Of a stretch of 12,534 nucleotides of DNA, positions 1-7,541 are shown piece by piece. The stretch is from Nitrococcus sp. GTDB lineage: Bacteria > Pseudomonadota > Gammaproteobacteria > Nitrococcales > Nitrococcaceae. The number at the start of each line of letters is the position of its first letter. Within the stretch, counting starts at the first letter, position 1. The stretch spans positions 1 through 12,534 of the forward strand of contig JAKDMK010000032.1 in the NCBI GenBank assembly GCA_030452365.1, given 5' to 3'. Under the pieces are notes generated by a model that was not told the DNA's origin, ran no database searches, and saw nothing but the letters and a program-made list of their open reading frames with translations. A program made the translations under genes and the position numbers.

Positions 1-45
1 ACCCGACGTACACAAGTAAAGGACCATAGCTCCCGGCAGCGAAGG

Positions 46-882
46 CTACCGGCCAGGTTCCATGCGAGCTTGGCAGGGCATGGATATCAGCTCTGGCTCA
101 CCGTCCAAGCGGGCTGCCGTCAGTCGCCCGCCCCAGAGGCATCCGGTATCGATTGCCAGCAGCCCGGTCTCTTGGCGCAGCCCCAAAGTCGACCAATGGC
201 CGCAGACCACTGTTTGCCCCTGCGGTTGGTAACGGCGATTCGGGGTCGAGAACCAGGGATAGTGGCCGCTGGGCGCGTTCTCGGGGGCGCCCTTGTAGTC
301 GAACAGCAGCGCTCCGTCGGCGCTACAAAAGCGCATGCGGGTAAAGGCATTGACGATAAAGCGCAATCGGTTCCAGCCGCGCAAGCCATCGTGCCAATCG
401 GCCGGCTGGTTACCATAGATATGGCGGAAAAAATTGCCGAGATCGGGGCCTCGCAGCGCGGCCTCGAGCTCGCGCGCGCGCGCGCGCGCCTCCTTCAAGG
501 TCCAGGATGGGGGAATACCGGCATGCACCATGACGTAGGGAAAGTCGGGCTCCTCATAGAGCAATGGCTGACGCCGCAACCACTGCATGAGCTGCTCGGC
601 ATCGGGTGCCTCGAGCACCGGAAGCAGATTGTCATCCTGTCTAATCTCGCCTGGTCCGGCCCACACGGAGAGCAGATGTAGGTCATGGTTACCGAGCACC
701 ACCCGTGCGCGCTCCCCCAGGGAGCGGATATAGCGCAGCACTTCCAGGGATTGGGGGCCCCTGTTTACCAGATCGCCGGTGAACCAGAGCCGGTCACGCG
801 CATGTTGAAAGTCGATTCGATCGAGCAGGGCACACAAGGCGTCAAAACAGCCTTGTATATCGCCAATGGCGTAGACTGCCAT
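46..882 (-). CDS. apaH: Symmetrical bis(5'-nucleosyl)-tetraphosphatase ApaH
   Basis: Cytoplasmic metallophosphatase that hydrolyses Ap4A symmetrically to two ADP, limiting this stress-linked dinucleotide. The 278-residue product has the calcineurin-type motifs in order: GDIQG (residues 7-11), GDLVNRGP (36-43), GNHD (64-67), a HAGIPP block and, near the C-terminus, CGHW. E. coli ApaH is 280 residues and aligns throughout, including the LRRQPLL and NAFTRMRFC stretches. The ATG at 882 was chosen over the in-frame GTG at 900 because GGGAG lies 8 nt before it and the product then begins MAVYAIGD, as in the family. It follows apaG by 46 nt in the same direction, so it is probably the last gene of the lptD-apaH operon. 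An alternating CG tract (471-487) lies inside the gene and encodes Ala-Arg repeats. The identification is secure. Confidence 0.97.
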   Translation of the reverse strand: MAVYAIGDIQGCFDALCALLDRIDFQHARDRLWFTGDLVNRGPQSLEVLRYIRSLGERARVVLGNHDLHLLSVWAGPGEIRQDDNLLPVLEAPDAEQLMQWLRRQPLLYEEPDFPYVMVHAGIPPSWTLKEARARARELEAALRGPDLGNFFRHIYGNQPADWHDGLRGWNRLRFIVNAFTRMRFCSADGALLFDYKGAPENAPSGHYPWFSTPNRRYQPQGQTVVCGHWSTLGLRQETGLLAIDTGCLWGGRLTAARLDGEPELISMPCQARMEPGR

Positions 883-928
883 TGCAGTCACTCCCGACAC
901 TAGGGCCTAATAGTGGGCTGTAAGCTAC

Positions 929-1312
929 TCAATGCACGGTGCGGGGATCAGCCAGCCGGAATGCATCGATCGCCGCATCGAACTCGACCCCGTCCGATGC
1001 CTGCATGCGATAACTGCCGTGCATGCTGCCCACAGGGGTTTCGATCAATGTGCCGCTGGTGTATCGGAAGCTTTCGCCCGGGGCAATGCGGGGTTGCTGA
1101 CCGACCACGCCCTCGCCGCGAACTTCCTGAACCCTGCCCTCGGCATCCGTGATGATCCAGTGGCGGGTGAGCAGTGTCACATCCACGGCACCCGTATTGC
1201 GGATGGTCACCGTGTACGCAAACGCATAGCGTCTCTCCGTTGGGTTGGACTGTGTCGGCAGATAGACTGCTTCCACTTGCACGTCCACAGCATAACGCCC
1301 CCTATCGGTCAC
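929..1312 (-). CDS. apaG: ApaG-domain protein (formerly CorD)
   Basis: Small cytoplasmic beta-sandwich protein (fibronectin type III-like ApaG fold) of uncertain biochemical role. It was linked to Co2+ resistance and Mg2+ transport in enterics and almost always lies next to rsmA and apaH. The 127-residue product carries the family hallmarks FAYTVTIRN, the GEGVVG...P.IAPGE block, YTSG.LIETPVGSM.G.Y and a C-terminal IDAFRLADP. The E. coli protein is 125 residues and aligns end to end. The start is GTG at 1312, preceded by GAGGG about 9 nt upstream. Apart from a 46-nt spacer it is directly followed by apaH. It is separated from rsmA by about 420 bp, much more than is usual, so it may have its own promoter in that gap. 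A TAATAT hexamer lies upstream on the minus strand, but no good -35 box pairs with it. Confidence 0.97.
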   Translation of the reverse strand: MTDRGRYAVDVQVEAVYLPTQSNPTERRYAFAYTVTIRNTGAVDVTLLTRHWIITDAEGRVQEVRGEGVVGQQPRIAPGESFRYTSGTLIETPVGSMHGSYRMQASDGVEFDAAIDAFRLADPRTVH

Positions 1313-1734
1313 AAACTGTTGCCCTCGTCAAATTTAAACGAATGAACAATATTAGCGTCGCACGCCGAGCACGAAAACCAATCCGTTTTCCAATCGTGTG
1401 ACGAATCCAGCATGATGTGTCGCGTCGTTGTGCTATACGAACGTCTTGCCCATGGCCCGCGTTGGGATACATCGGAGCTGCCGATTAGGGCGCTATGTGA
1501 CGAATGGCAAAACCAGGGAGAGGAAATCGTATGGCCGGCACTCCACGGCGCTTCCGCAAACCGGATCTGATGACATCATTGACTCTGACGGTCGTAATCG
1601 CTATGGCGATCACGCTCCTGCTGCCGTATTTCTGAATGAGTGGCCCGTAGTCGGGTAGGAAACTAGTATGCCATATGGCGTCAGGAGACGCGCGAAGTAA
1701 CGCCAAAGGCAACGAGCGCAGCTCCTGCTTCGGT
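1313..1734. other. Long apaG-rsmA spacer with short plus-strand frames
   Basis: These 422 bp interrupt a pair of genes that are usually adjacent. The spacer lies between the rsmA stop and the apaG start, both on the minus strand. It holds a possible 34-residue membrane protein gene on the plus strand (1531-1635), an overlapping 52-codon plus-strand frame (1412-1570), a 75-codon minus-strand frame with no recognisable product (1485-1712) and a 10-bp perfect palindrome GCCATATGGC (1670-1679). A TAATAT hexamer on the minus strand near 1346-1351 could be part of an apaG promoter, but no convincing -35 box pairs with it. No rho-independent terminator was seen after rsmA. Confidence 0.6.
1531..1635 (+). 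CDS. Possible small single-pass membrane protein (34 aa)
   Basis: Not a recognised family. The frame starts with ATG preceded by AGGGAGAGG, which ends about 7 nt before the start and is one of the best ribosome-binding sites in the window. The product has a basic N-terminus (MAGTPRRFRKPD), then a stretch of about 20 hydrophobic residues from L13 containing TLTVVIAMAITLLLPYF, and ends on Phe34. This is the typical layout of a bacterial single-pass microprotein with a cytoplasmic N-terminus. It lies opposite to the surrounding operon, in the unusually long apaG-rsmA gap. The evidence is the Shine-Dalgarno match and the charge/hydrophobicity pattern only. A frame of this length can occur by chance, and a 52-codon frame overlaps its first 40 nt. 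Confidence 0.45.
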   Translation: MAGTPRRFRKPDLMTSLTLTVVIAMAITLLLPYF

Positions 1735-2547
1735 CTATGGCGTTATGGGTGTATCTTCCCCGCCTCGTTTCGCCACCGCTTCGGCTAGGCGCAGATAATG
1801 CTCGAGGTCGAGCGTTTCGGGGCGTGCTGACGGCTCGACCTCGGCGGCTTTGAAGTCTTGCTCCGAAACCATACCCCGCAGCGCATTGCGCAGGGTCTTG
1901 CGACGCTGCGCGAAGGCGCGTGCAACAACTGCAGCCAATCGGGCCTCACTGCGAGCCCAGTGGGGTTGTCTGCGCAGGGGAGTCAGTCGGACCCAGGTGG
2001 AAATAACCTTGGGGACGGGGCGGAATGCCTTGGGGTGGACATCGAACAGCGGCTCGACTCGGCAGCGGTATTGAATCATGACCGAGAGCCTGCCGTAGCT
2101 CGCCTGCCCGGCGCTGGCGGCCATTCGCTCCACGACCTCCTTTTGCAGCAGGAAATGGGCATCCTGCAGGTGTGCCGCAAAGCTTGTGGTATGAAACAGC
2201 AGTGGCGTGGCGACGTTGTAAGGGAGATTACCTATCACCCGCAACTTTTCACGGCCGCGCCGAAAGCAGGCAAAATCCACCTTGAGCGCATCAGCCTGGA
2301 TAATTTCAAGCTGCCCCGCGCCGTTGCACCGGCGGATCAGCGGTTCGATCAAATCACGGTCGAGCTCGATGGCGACCAGATCGCCGAGGCGTTCAAGAAG
2401 TGGTCGAGTAAGCGCCCCCAGGCCCGCGCCGATCTCGATGCAACGTTGTCCTGGACGCGGGTCGATCGACGCGATCATCCGGCGTAGGATGTGCGTGTCG
2501 TATAGGAAGTTCTGCCCGAAACGCCGGCGCGGGCGGTGACGGCTCAT
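1735..2547 (-). CDS. rsmA: 16S rRNA dimethyladenosine transferase RsmA (KsgA)
   Basis: SAM-dependent methyltransferase that dimethylates two adjacent adenosines (A1518 and A1519 in E. coli numbering) in the 3' terminal helix of 16S rRNA, a late quality check on 30S assembly. The 270-residue product has FGQNFL (10-15), SAM motif I IEIGAGLGALT (37-47), the acidic ELD (61-63) after strand 2, the catalytic NLPYN (107-111), LLQKEVVERM and, near the C-terminus, FAQRRKTLRNAL. The ATG at 2547 gives the usual basic lead into RFGQNFL. A TTG at 2556 is in frame but has no better ribosome site. The start lies 12 nt after the pdxA stop, so the two are probably translationally coupled. One oddity is that the normally conserved PKVDS segment reads PKVIS (Ile182). 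Confidence 0.97.
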   Translation of the reverse strand: MSRHRPRRRFGQNFLYDTHILRRMIASIDPRPGQRCIEIGAGLGALTRPLLERLGDLVAIELDRDLIEPLIRRCNGAGQLEIIQADALKVDFACFRRGREKLRVIGNLPYNVATPLLFHTTSFAAHLQDAHFLLQKEVVERMAASAGQASYGRLSVMIQYRCRVEPLFDVHPKAFRPVPKVISTWVRLTPLRRQPHWARSEARLAAVVARAFAQRRKTLRNALRGMVSEQDFKAAEVEPSARPETLDLEHYLRLAEAVAKRGGEDTPITP

Positions 2548-2559
2548 AGGGCACAATTG

Positions 2560-3570
2560 TCAGCGTTGCGCGGCGCGATGAAGCCGAGCGAGCTCAGCGG
2601 CGATGCGAATCGCCTCGCGCAGGCTGCCATCCTCCGCTCGGCCGGTTCCCGCCAGATCGAGCGCGGTGCCGTGATCCACCGAGGTCCGCACGATGGGCAG
2701 TCCCAGCGTAATATTCACGGCGCGCCCGAAGCCGGCATATTTGAGCACCGGTAGACCCTGGTCATGATACATCGCGAGCACGGCATCGGCTGCTTTGAGG
2801 CGGCTGGGTGTGAACAGTGTATCGGCAGGTAGCGGTCCCTCAAAACTCAAACCATCCGCGCGCAGCCGCTCCAGCACGGGCTCAATGACTTCGATCTCCT
2901 CGCGCCCCAGATAACCGTGTTCGCCCGCGTGCGGATTGAGACCGGCAACCAGGATGCGCGGTCGTTCAATTCCGAAGCGCATGCGCAACTCCCGCTCCAG
3001 AATACGGGCGATCGACTCCAGGAGCTGTTGAGTCAGTCTATCCCCCACATCCCGCAGCGGCAGGTGAGTAGTGACCAGGGCCACGCGCAACCGCCCGGCC
3101 ATTAACATCATCACGGGCTGGGTGGCGCCGGTGAGCTCGGCAAAAAACTCTGTGTGGCCGCTGAATTGCGCACCGGCTTGGTTGATGATGCCTTTGTGCA
3201 CCGGTGTCGTGACGACGGCATCAAAGGTGCCATCCAGGCAACCGCGGCCCGCGCGCTCGAGGGTCTCCAGCACATAGTAGGCGTTGGCCGGAGCGAGCTG
3301 ACCCGGGGTCACCGGACCTCGCAGCTTGACCGCTAACACGCTGAGCCGGCCATCGGTATCCGCCCCCGCATCGGGTCGAAACGGCCGGGTTTCCAATGGC
3401 AGACCGATCGCATCGGCGCGCTGTTCGAGTAACTCCGGATCACCCACGGCCACCAGCTCGCAAGGCGGAGGTTTCTGGGCGAGCATCGCGGTGAGATCAG
3501 GCCCGATTCCCGCCGGCTCACCCGTAGTCAACGCAATGCGGGGGCGGCTGTCGCGCGGGTCCATGGTCAT
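2560..3570 (-). CDS. pdxA: 4-hydroxythreonine-4-phosphate dehydrogenase PdxA
   Basis: NAD-dependent, divalent-metal enzyme that oxidises 4-phosphohydroxy-L-threonine. The product decarboxylates to 3-amino-2-oxopropyl phosphate, which PdxJ uses in the DXP-dependent route to pyridoxal 5'-phosphate. The 336-residue protein (about 330 in the family) shows GEPAGIGP near the N-terminus, SGHTEFFAE (137-145) and the three metal-binding histidines in TTHLPL (H169), NPHAGEHG (H214) and MYHDQG (H269). It ends with [18 protein letters not shown] and LDLAGTG. The ATG at 3570 is used; an in-frame ATG two codons later is an alternative. The upstream AGG is a weak ribosome site. A copy of the palindromic repeat (3576-3628) ends only 5 nt before this start and could affect translation. 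The downstream neighbour rsmA starts 12 nt after the stop. Confidence 0.97.
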   Translation of the reverse strand: MTMDPRDSRPRIALTTGEPAGIGPDLTAMLAQKPPPCELVAVGDPELLEQRADAIGLPLETRPFRPDAGADTDGRLSVLAVKLRGPVTPGQLAPANAYYVLETLERAGRGCLDGTFDAVVTTPVHKGIINQAGAQFSGHTEFFAELTGATQPVMMLMAGRLRVALVTTHLPLRDVGDRLTQQLLESIARILERELRMRFGIERPRILVAGLNPHAGEHGYLGREEIEVIEPVLERLRADGLSFEGPLPADTLFTPSRLKAADAVLAMYHDQGLPVLKYAGFGRAVNITLGLPIVRTSVDHGTALDLAGTGRAEDGSLREAIRIAAELARLHRAAQR

Positions 3571-3786
3571 AGTAGGGCCTGTTGGCGTTCGCCCACGACG
3601 CCGCGCCGCGGGTGGATGTCAACAGACCCTCGTGTCAGTGTGCGGTGCAAAGGCCCCGGGCGGCGCGCGGTGGCGGAAAACGCTGTGAAACCCTCCATGT
3701 AGGCTTGATAGCCACATCGTTGCCGCCACCGGCCTCGCCAGAGCGTACCGTTCCGGGCTGGCAATGCTTCTGCAGACATCAGTAGC
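3571..3786. other. surA-pdxA intergenic spacer
   Basis: These 216 bp separate the surA stop from the pdxA start, both on the minus strand. The pdxA-proximal end is occupied by the palindromic repeat copy at 3576-3628. The rest is GC-rich, and neither a convincing promoter nor a T-tailed terminator was found. A minus-strand frame (3567-3908) runs across it and into surA, but it has no ribosome site and no recognisable protein. Confidence 0.6.
3576..3628. repeat. Palindromic intergenic repeat, copy B
   Basis: This element shares CCTGTTG, CCCACGACGCCG and GTGGATGTCAAC, in the same order and orientation, with copy A at 5221-5268. Its outer arms, GG-c-CTGTTG and CAACAG-a-CC, form an imperfect inverted repeat. 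The inner stem has decayed compared with copy A, and 3 bp are added in the loop region. It lies directly upstream of the pdxA start, and copy A lies directly downstream of the lptD stop, so the two copies bracket surA. This resembles a REP- or MITE-like dispersed element. No family name can be assigned. Confidence 0.7.
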
Positions 3787-5073
3787 TCAGCTCGGCAGTC
3801 GAATATCGACATAGGCCTCCTCACGGATCTGCCGTAACCACAGCTGGGTCTCCTCCTGAAGCTTGCGAGTTTTGAGCTGTTGGGCCGCCTGCTCTCGGCG
3901 AAAGGCATCCGTCGTATCCTGTTCGCGCCGATCTAGAACCTGCACGATGTGCCATCCGTAGTGGGTATTGAATGGCTGGCTGATCTCGCCCGGCTGCAAA
4001 CTGTTCATGACCTGCTCGAAGGTGGCGACCATGCGACCTGGATCGACCCACCCCAGGTCGCCACCCTGGAGCGCGGAGGTTGAGTCATCCGAGCTTGCCT
4101 TGGCGAGTGCCGCAAAGGGTTCACCATTGCGGATTCGCGCGCGCAGGGATTCGAGGCGCATACGCGCATCCTGATCGCTCACGACGGCATTCGTCTCGAT
4201 CAGGATATGCCGGGCGTGCGTTTGCATTGTGACGTGGCGTTTACCCTGGCGCTGAGCGATTAGCTTGAATATATGAAAGCCACTCGGGTTGCGTAGGACC
4301 GGTGTAATCTCGCCCACCTTCACCTTGCTTATGCGATTGGCTACGAGCGTGGGCAGCTCGCCTTGGGTGCGCCAATCGAGATCTCCTCCTTGCAAGGCGG
4401 TCCGGCTATCGGAGTAAGAAGCTGCCAACGTTTCGAAGCTTGCGTCCTGTTCCAGCTGCTGATGGATGCGATCGGCCTTGCCGCGGGCCTGGGCGATGAC
4501 CTGTGGAGAGGCGGCATCCGGTAGGGCGATCAGGATATGGCCCAGATGATATTCGATGGTTTGTCCGGATTGGAGTTGTTCGACGAACTGTTCGATTTCC
4601 TGCGGGGTGATATTGATTCGGCTCTGCATCACCTGGTTGCGCAATCTGGAGATGATGATCTGATCACGCAGTTGGTTGCGGAAATCCGTATAGTCGATTG
4701 CCTCTGCCGCAAGTGCATCTCTGAACTGGGAGAGGCTCATGTGGTTCTGCTCCGCGACGCGACGTACGGCTGCATCCAAGGTGGCGTCGTCCACGGAGAT
4801 TCCGGCGCGTGCGGCCATATCGAGCTGCAGCTTGTCCACAATCAATTGCTCGAGTACCTGTCGCTGCAAATTCTCCGGGTCCGGCAAGCGCATGTTTCGC
4901 TGCCGCAGTTGCTGGCTTACGATGGCAAGCTCCTGGTTGAGCTCGGACTGCAGCACCACGCTGTCATTGACAACCGCGACGATGCGATCGAGCACCTGAG
5001 CGGCCTGGAGGTGGGTAGTTGGCCAGAGCAGCACGACTAGGGCGAGGGGCGTAATAAGCGCGCGCGTGCGCAT
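3787..5073 (-). CDS. surA: Periplasmic chaperone / peptidyl-prolyl isomerase SurA
   Basis: Periplasmic chaperone that escorts unfolded outer-membrane beta-barrel proteins, LptD among them, to the BAM complex. It also has parvulin-type prolyl isomerase domains. The 428-residue product is the same length as E. coli SurA. The layout is a signal peptide (about 1-24, [17 protein letters not shown] then an Ala-containing cleavage site), a SurA N-terminal chaperone domain (25 to about 172) opening with [18 protein letters not shown], parvulin domain 1 (about 173-274, with [10 protein letters not shown] and GGDLDW), parvulin domain 2 (about 282-383, with [10 protein letters not shown] and GGDLGW) and a C-terminal helix (384-428). 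The frame stays open upstream to 5262, but those 63 codons cross the repeat and lack signal-peptide features, so the ATG at 5073 was chosen. Its ribosome site is poor: GGAG lies about 17 nt away. Confidence 0.97.
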   Translation of the reverse strand: MRTRALITPLALVVLLWPTTHLQAAQVLDRIVAVVNDSVVLQSELNQELAIVSQQLRQRNMRLPDPENLQRQVLEQLIVDKLQLDMAARAGISVDDATLDAAVRRVAEQNHMSLSQFRDALAAEAIDYTDFRNQLRDQIIISRLRNQVMQSRINITPQEIEQFVEQLQSGQTIEYHLGHILIALPDAASPQVIAQARGKADRIHQQLEQDASFETLAASYSDSRTALQGGDLDWRTQGELPTLVANRISKVKVGEITPVLRNPSGFHIFKLIAQRQGKRHVTMQTHARHILIETNAVVSDQDARMRLESLRARIRNGEPFAALAKASSDDSTSALQGGDLGWVDPGRMVATFEQVMNSLQPGEISQPFNTHYGWHIVQVLDRREQDTTDAFRREQAAQQLKTRKLQEETQLWLRQIREEAYVDIRLPS

Positions 5074-5282
5074 TGTTATCGGCACGGCATCTCCGCAAGG
5101 CACGGTTGGCAGGGCGCGCGAGCGATCACCCGCGCAACCTGTGGCATGGGTTTTTGTGGACGGGACGGTTGCATGATAAGGACACAATGCTTGTCTTGCC
5201 ACTGGCTGCAAGGTTTCTCGGACCTGTTGCCATCCACCCACGACGCCGTGAGTGGATGTCAACGGACTCTACATTAACCGGT
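5074..5282. other. lptD-surA intergenic spacer
   Basis: These 209 bp lie between the lptD stop and the surA start. The lptD-proximal part holds palindromic repeat copy A. The rest forms the surA 5' leader. A TATCAT hexamer lies in it on the minus strand, but its best -35 partner matches poorly, so no promoter is called. The strong hairpin just after lptD could stabilise or attenuate the transcript between the two genes. There is no U-tract to support termination. Confidence 0.6.
5221..5268. repeat. Palindromic intergenic repeat, copy A (strong hairpin)
   Basis: A near-perfect palindrome about 15 bp downstream of the lptD stop. The arms pair as GTTG (5226-5229) with CAAC (5260-5263), one mismatch, CATCCAC (5231-5237) with GTGGATG (5252-5258), one mismatch on the plus strand (a G-U pair in the minus-strand transcript), and CACG (5239-5242) with CGTG (5247-5250), around a 4-nt loop. 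It is the better-preserved relative of copy B at 3576-3628. In the operon transcript it would form a stable stem-loop between lptD and surA. Confidence 0.75.
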
Positions 5283-7541
5283 TCAAGGTGTAGGCCGGAA
5301 GCCCGGGATGGCCTGCCTGAGGAACGTTGGAATCGCATTGCCGACTGCGCCCAGGCCTTTGAACTCGAACTGCAGTAAAAACCCGGTCTGCAGCTGCGCG
5401 GTAGCCCCTTTGGGGTTTGCCTGGAACTCGCGGAGCAGCCCACGAACGGCGTAACAGCAGCTGTTAAACTCCAATCCGGCGAAACGCTCCTGGGTCTGCT
5501 GGTTCAGGAACGAGTAGTTCCAGCCGCCGACCACACGCCAGTTTGCCCCGACTGTCAATAGGAAACTGCCGTCCACCTCCGAGAGGCGTTTTTGGCCATC
5601 GTCCTCCTGCAAGCGGTAGGCGAGGTTGAGCACATGCCCTGATCCCGCTAGGATTTGCAGCCGGGAAATCAGCCTGCGATTGTTCGTCCCTCCAGGATTC
5701 CAGCGGTAATCCAGCGAGGCGTTCATCAGCCCAGGTAATCCGGTGCGCAGCTCGGTGATGTAATCCGAGCTGTAGGCTGAATGTTCGGTCGTTCCCGGTA
5801 GCGTGACCTCGCGGTTACTGAAATAAAAGTTCTGGCCGATCGAAAAACGCAGGTACTCGAAGCCGGAAGTATCCGAGAGTACTCGGCTGGTCAGCGCCGC
5901 GGTAAGCTGATTGGCATCGCCCATGCGATCGGGGCCCGTGAAACGGTTTGTCGCGAAGAGTTGATAGAACGTGAAGGTGGCCTGCGTGGTGTCGAATACC
6001 GGCAAATCGTCTTGGTTGCGTCTGGCCACGTACAGGTAATACAACCTGGGCTCCAGCGTTTGGGTGAGTGCGTTGCCGAAGAGCTCGATGTTGCGCTCCA
6101 AGAACAATCCGCTGTCCACGCTGTAAATTGGCAGCCCCCGCGATGGACTCTCCGGTAGGGTCGGATCGGGTCGATCGAGACGATAAGTCGTGTAACGATA
6201 GGCGATGGCGGGCTCGATATAATAGCCGAGCGTTCTGAACGGCAGGCTCAGGTTTGGCATGACATCGAAACGAGATCCGGTATCGAGCGCACCCGCTTCG
6301 GGTTGCACGAAGCGCACCGCCTCCGTTTCGAGCCGAAACCGCAAGGGCAGTCCCCCCAAGCTGGGGGAGTAGCTAAAATGAATCCTCGGCAGGGTCGAAT
6401 ACGGCTTGTTGCGAGCCGAAGAATTCGGCGCGATTGCCTGCCAGGTTTGAGCTTGCGCGCTCAGGATCCAGTTGGGAAAGCTCAGAGCGGCATCGATGCG
6501 GCTTGGGATCGCGACGTTAGAGGTCTGCTGCAGATTGGTGCCAAAATCGCTGAGATACTGATCGTCGCTGACCCGATTCACATCGAGGCGAGCCTGCAAA
6601 TGCCGACCGACGTGCAGCTGATGCTCGAGATCGAGCAGCCAGCGGTCCTTACCGTAGGCCATGTCGCGTGGCAGGTAGTCGAATTGACTGCGCCCGCTCG
6701 CGGCGGGCAGAAGATAACGCAATTCGGTGCCGAGCTGCAAACCGCGCTTGCTGTAGAGCGTTGGAGTGAGGGTGGCATCGTAATTGGGTGCGATATTCCA
6801 GTACCAGGGGATTCCGGCCTGGAACCCGCCGCGGGTCGTGTTGCCGATGGTGGGCATGAGGAAACCGGTTTTGCGCTCGTCTCCTATCGGAAAGCTGATG
6901 TACGGGGTATAAGCTACCGGTACGCCCCAGAAGCTTAGCCAGGCATTGCGTGCAACCCCCCGCTGGCGGGCCTCGTCAATCGTGAGAGAGCCAGTGTGGA
7001 GCCACCAGTCCTCGCGGCCCGGCTCGCAGGTGCTAAAGCGGGCGTCCAGGTAATGCGAGAGCTCTGGGTTCTCTATCTCGCCGCGGCTTGCGTCACCGTG
7101 GATATGTCCTTGCTCGATGCGGTAGCGCAGCTTATGGAATACCCCCGCATTGGTTTGCAGATTGAAGTGCCCACGCGCGCCGGTAACGATCGCGCCGTAT
7201 TGCTGATAATAGGCATCGCCTGCGGCATCGACCCGCCCTGTCTGTGCGTTGTAGTGCATGCGATCAGCCTTGAGGCGCTGATCGGCGCGCGTAATCACCG
7301 GTCGGCCGAGCAATGTGTATTCGCTACGGTCGGCATCGTACGATGCCCTGCCGGCTTCAATGTTGAGCGGTGTGCTCGGCGCGTTGCGAACGTCCGGGTC
7401 GCCGAGCGGGGGGGGGACCAGTGAGCCATCGCACAAGCCCCAGCGTTGCCCGGGCGGGCGGGCGGATGCGACTTCCCCAAGCAGGAACAGGCCGTACAGG
7501 GCCACAATAGCCAAGTGTCGAGATCGCCTGGTAAATGTCAC
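5283..7541 (-). CDS. lptD: LPS-assembly outer-membrane protein LptD
   Basis: Outer-membrane barrel that, with the lipoprotein LptE, inserts lipopolysaccharide into the outer leaflet at the end of the Lpt bridge. The 752-residue product (784 in E. coli) has a signal peptide ending ASA (residue 27), an LptA/OstA-like periplasmic jellyroll domain (about 55-170, with IEAGRASYDADRSEYTLLG) and a large C-terminal barrel. All four cysteines used for the disulfides of E. coli LptD have counterparts: Cys37, Cys172 and the adjacent Cys695-Cys696. The frame is open to 7781, but the GTG at 7541 was chosen because GGAGAGG lies 5 nt before it and the signal peptide follows at once. The start faces amgK across a 130-bp spacer. 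Nine consecutive C residues on the coding strand (7408-7416) encode the Pro run near residue 43, an unusual homopolymer in a probably essential gene. Confidence 0.97.
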   Translation of the reverse strand: MTFTRRSRHLAIVALYGLFLLGEVASARPPGQRWGLCDGSLVPPPLGDPDVRNAPSTPLNIEAGRASYDADRSEYTLLGRPVITRADQRLKADRMHYNAQTGRVDAAGDAYYQQYGAIVTGARGHFNLQTNAGVFHKLRYRIEQGHIHGDASRGEIENPELSHYLDARFSTCEPGREDWWLHTGSLTIDEARQRGVARNAWLSFWGVPVAYTPYISFPIGDERKTGFLMPTIGNTTRGGFQAGIPWYWNIAPNYDATLTPTLYSKRGLQLGTELRYLLPAASGRSQFDYLPRDMAYGKDRWLLDLEHQLHVGRHLQARLDVNRVSDDQYLSDFGTNLQQTSNVAIPSRIDAALSFPNWILSAQAQTWQAIAPNSSARNKPYSTLPRIHFSYSPSLGGLPLRFRLETEAVRFVQPEAGALDTGSRFDVMPNLSLPFRTLGYYIEPAIAYRYTTYRLDRPDPTLPESPSRGLPIYSVDSGLFLERNIELFGNALTQTLEPRLYYLYVARRNQDDLPVFDTTQATFTFYQLFATNRFTGPDRMGDANQLTAALTSRVLSDTSGFEYLRFSIGQNFYFSNREVTLPGTTEHSAYSSDYITELRTGLPGLMNASLDYRWNPGGTNNRRLISRLQILAGSGHVLNLAYRLQEDDGQKRLSEVDGSFLLTVGANWRVVGGWNYSFLNQQTQERFAGLEFNSCCYAVRGLLREFQANPKGATAQLQTGFLLQFEFKGLGAVGNAIPTFLRQAIPGFRPTP

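Noticed and set aside
1..45. Part of a gene downstream of apaH
   Set aside because: Too short to recognise anything, although folA follows apaH in E. coli.
70..681. 203-codon plus-strand frame
   Set aside because: It is a shadow of apaH on the opposite strand, with no ribosome site and no family resemblance.
1485..1712. 75-codon minus-strand frame in the apaG-rsmA gap
   Set aside because: It has no ribosome site or recognisable motif and is antisense to the better-supported 34-residue frame; it cannot be excluded entirely.
3567..3908. 113-codon minus-strand frame between surA and pdxA
   Set aside because: It overlaps the surA end, has no ribosome site and encodes the repeat; the similarity to the surA extension is explained by the shared repeat.
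5074..5262. 63-codon N-terminal extension of surA
   Set aside because: It crosses palindromic repeat copy A and puts the signal peptide internally; the ATG at 5073 gives the standard 428-residue SurA.
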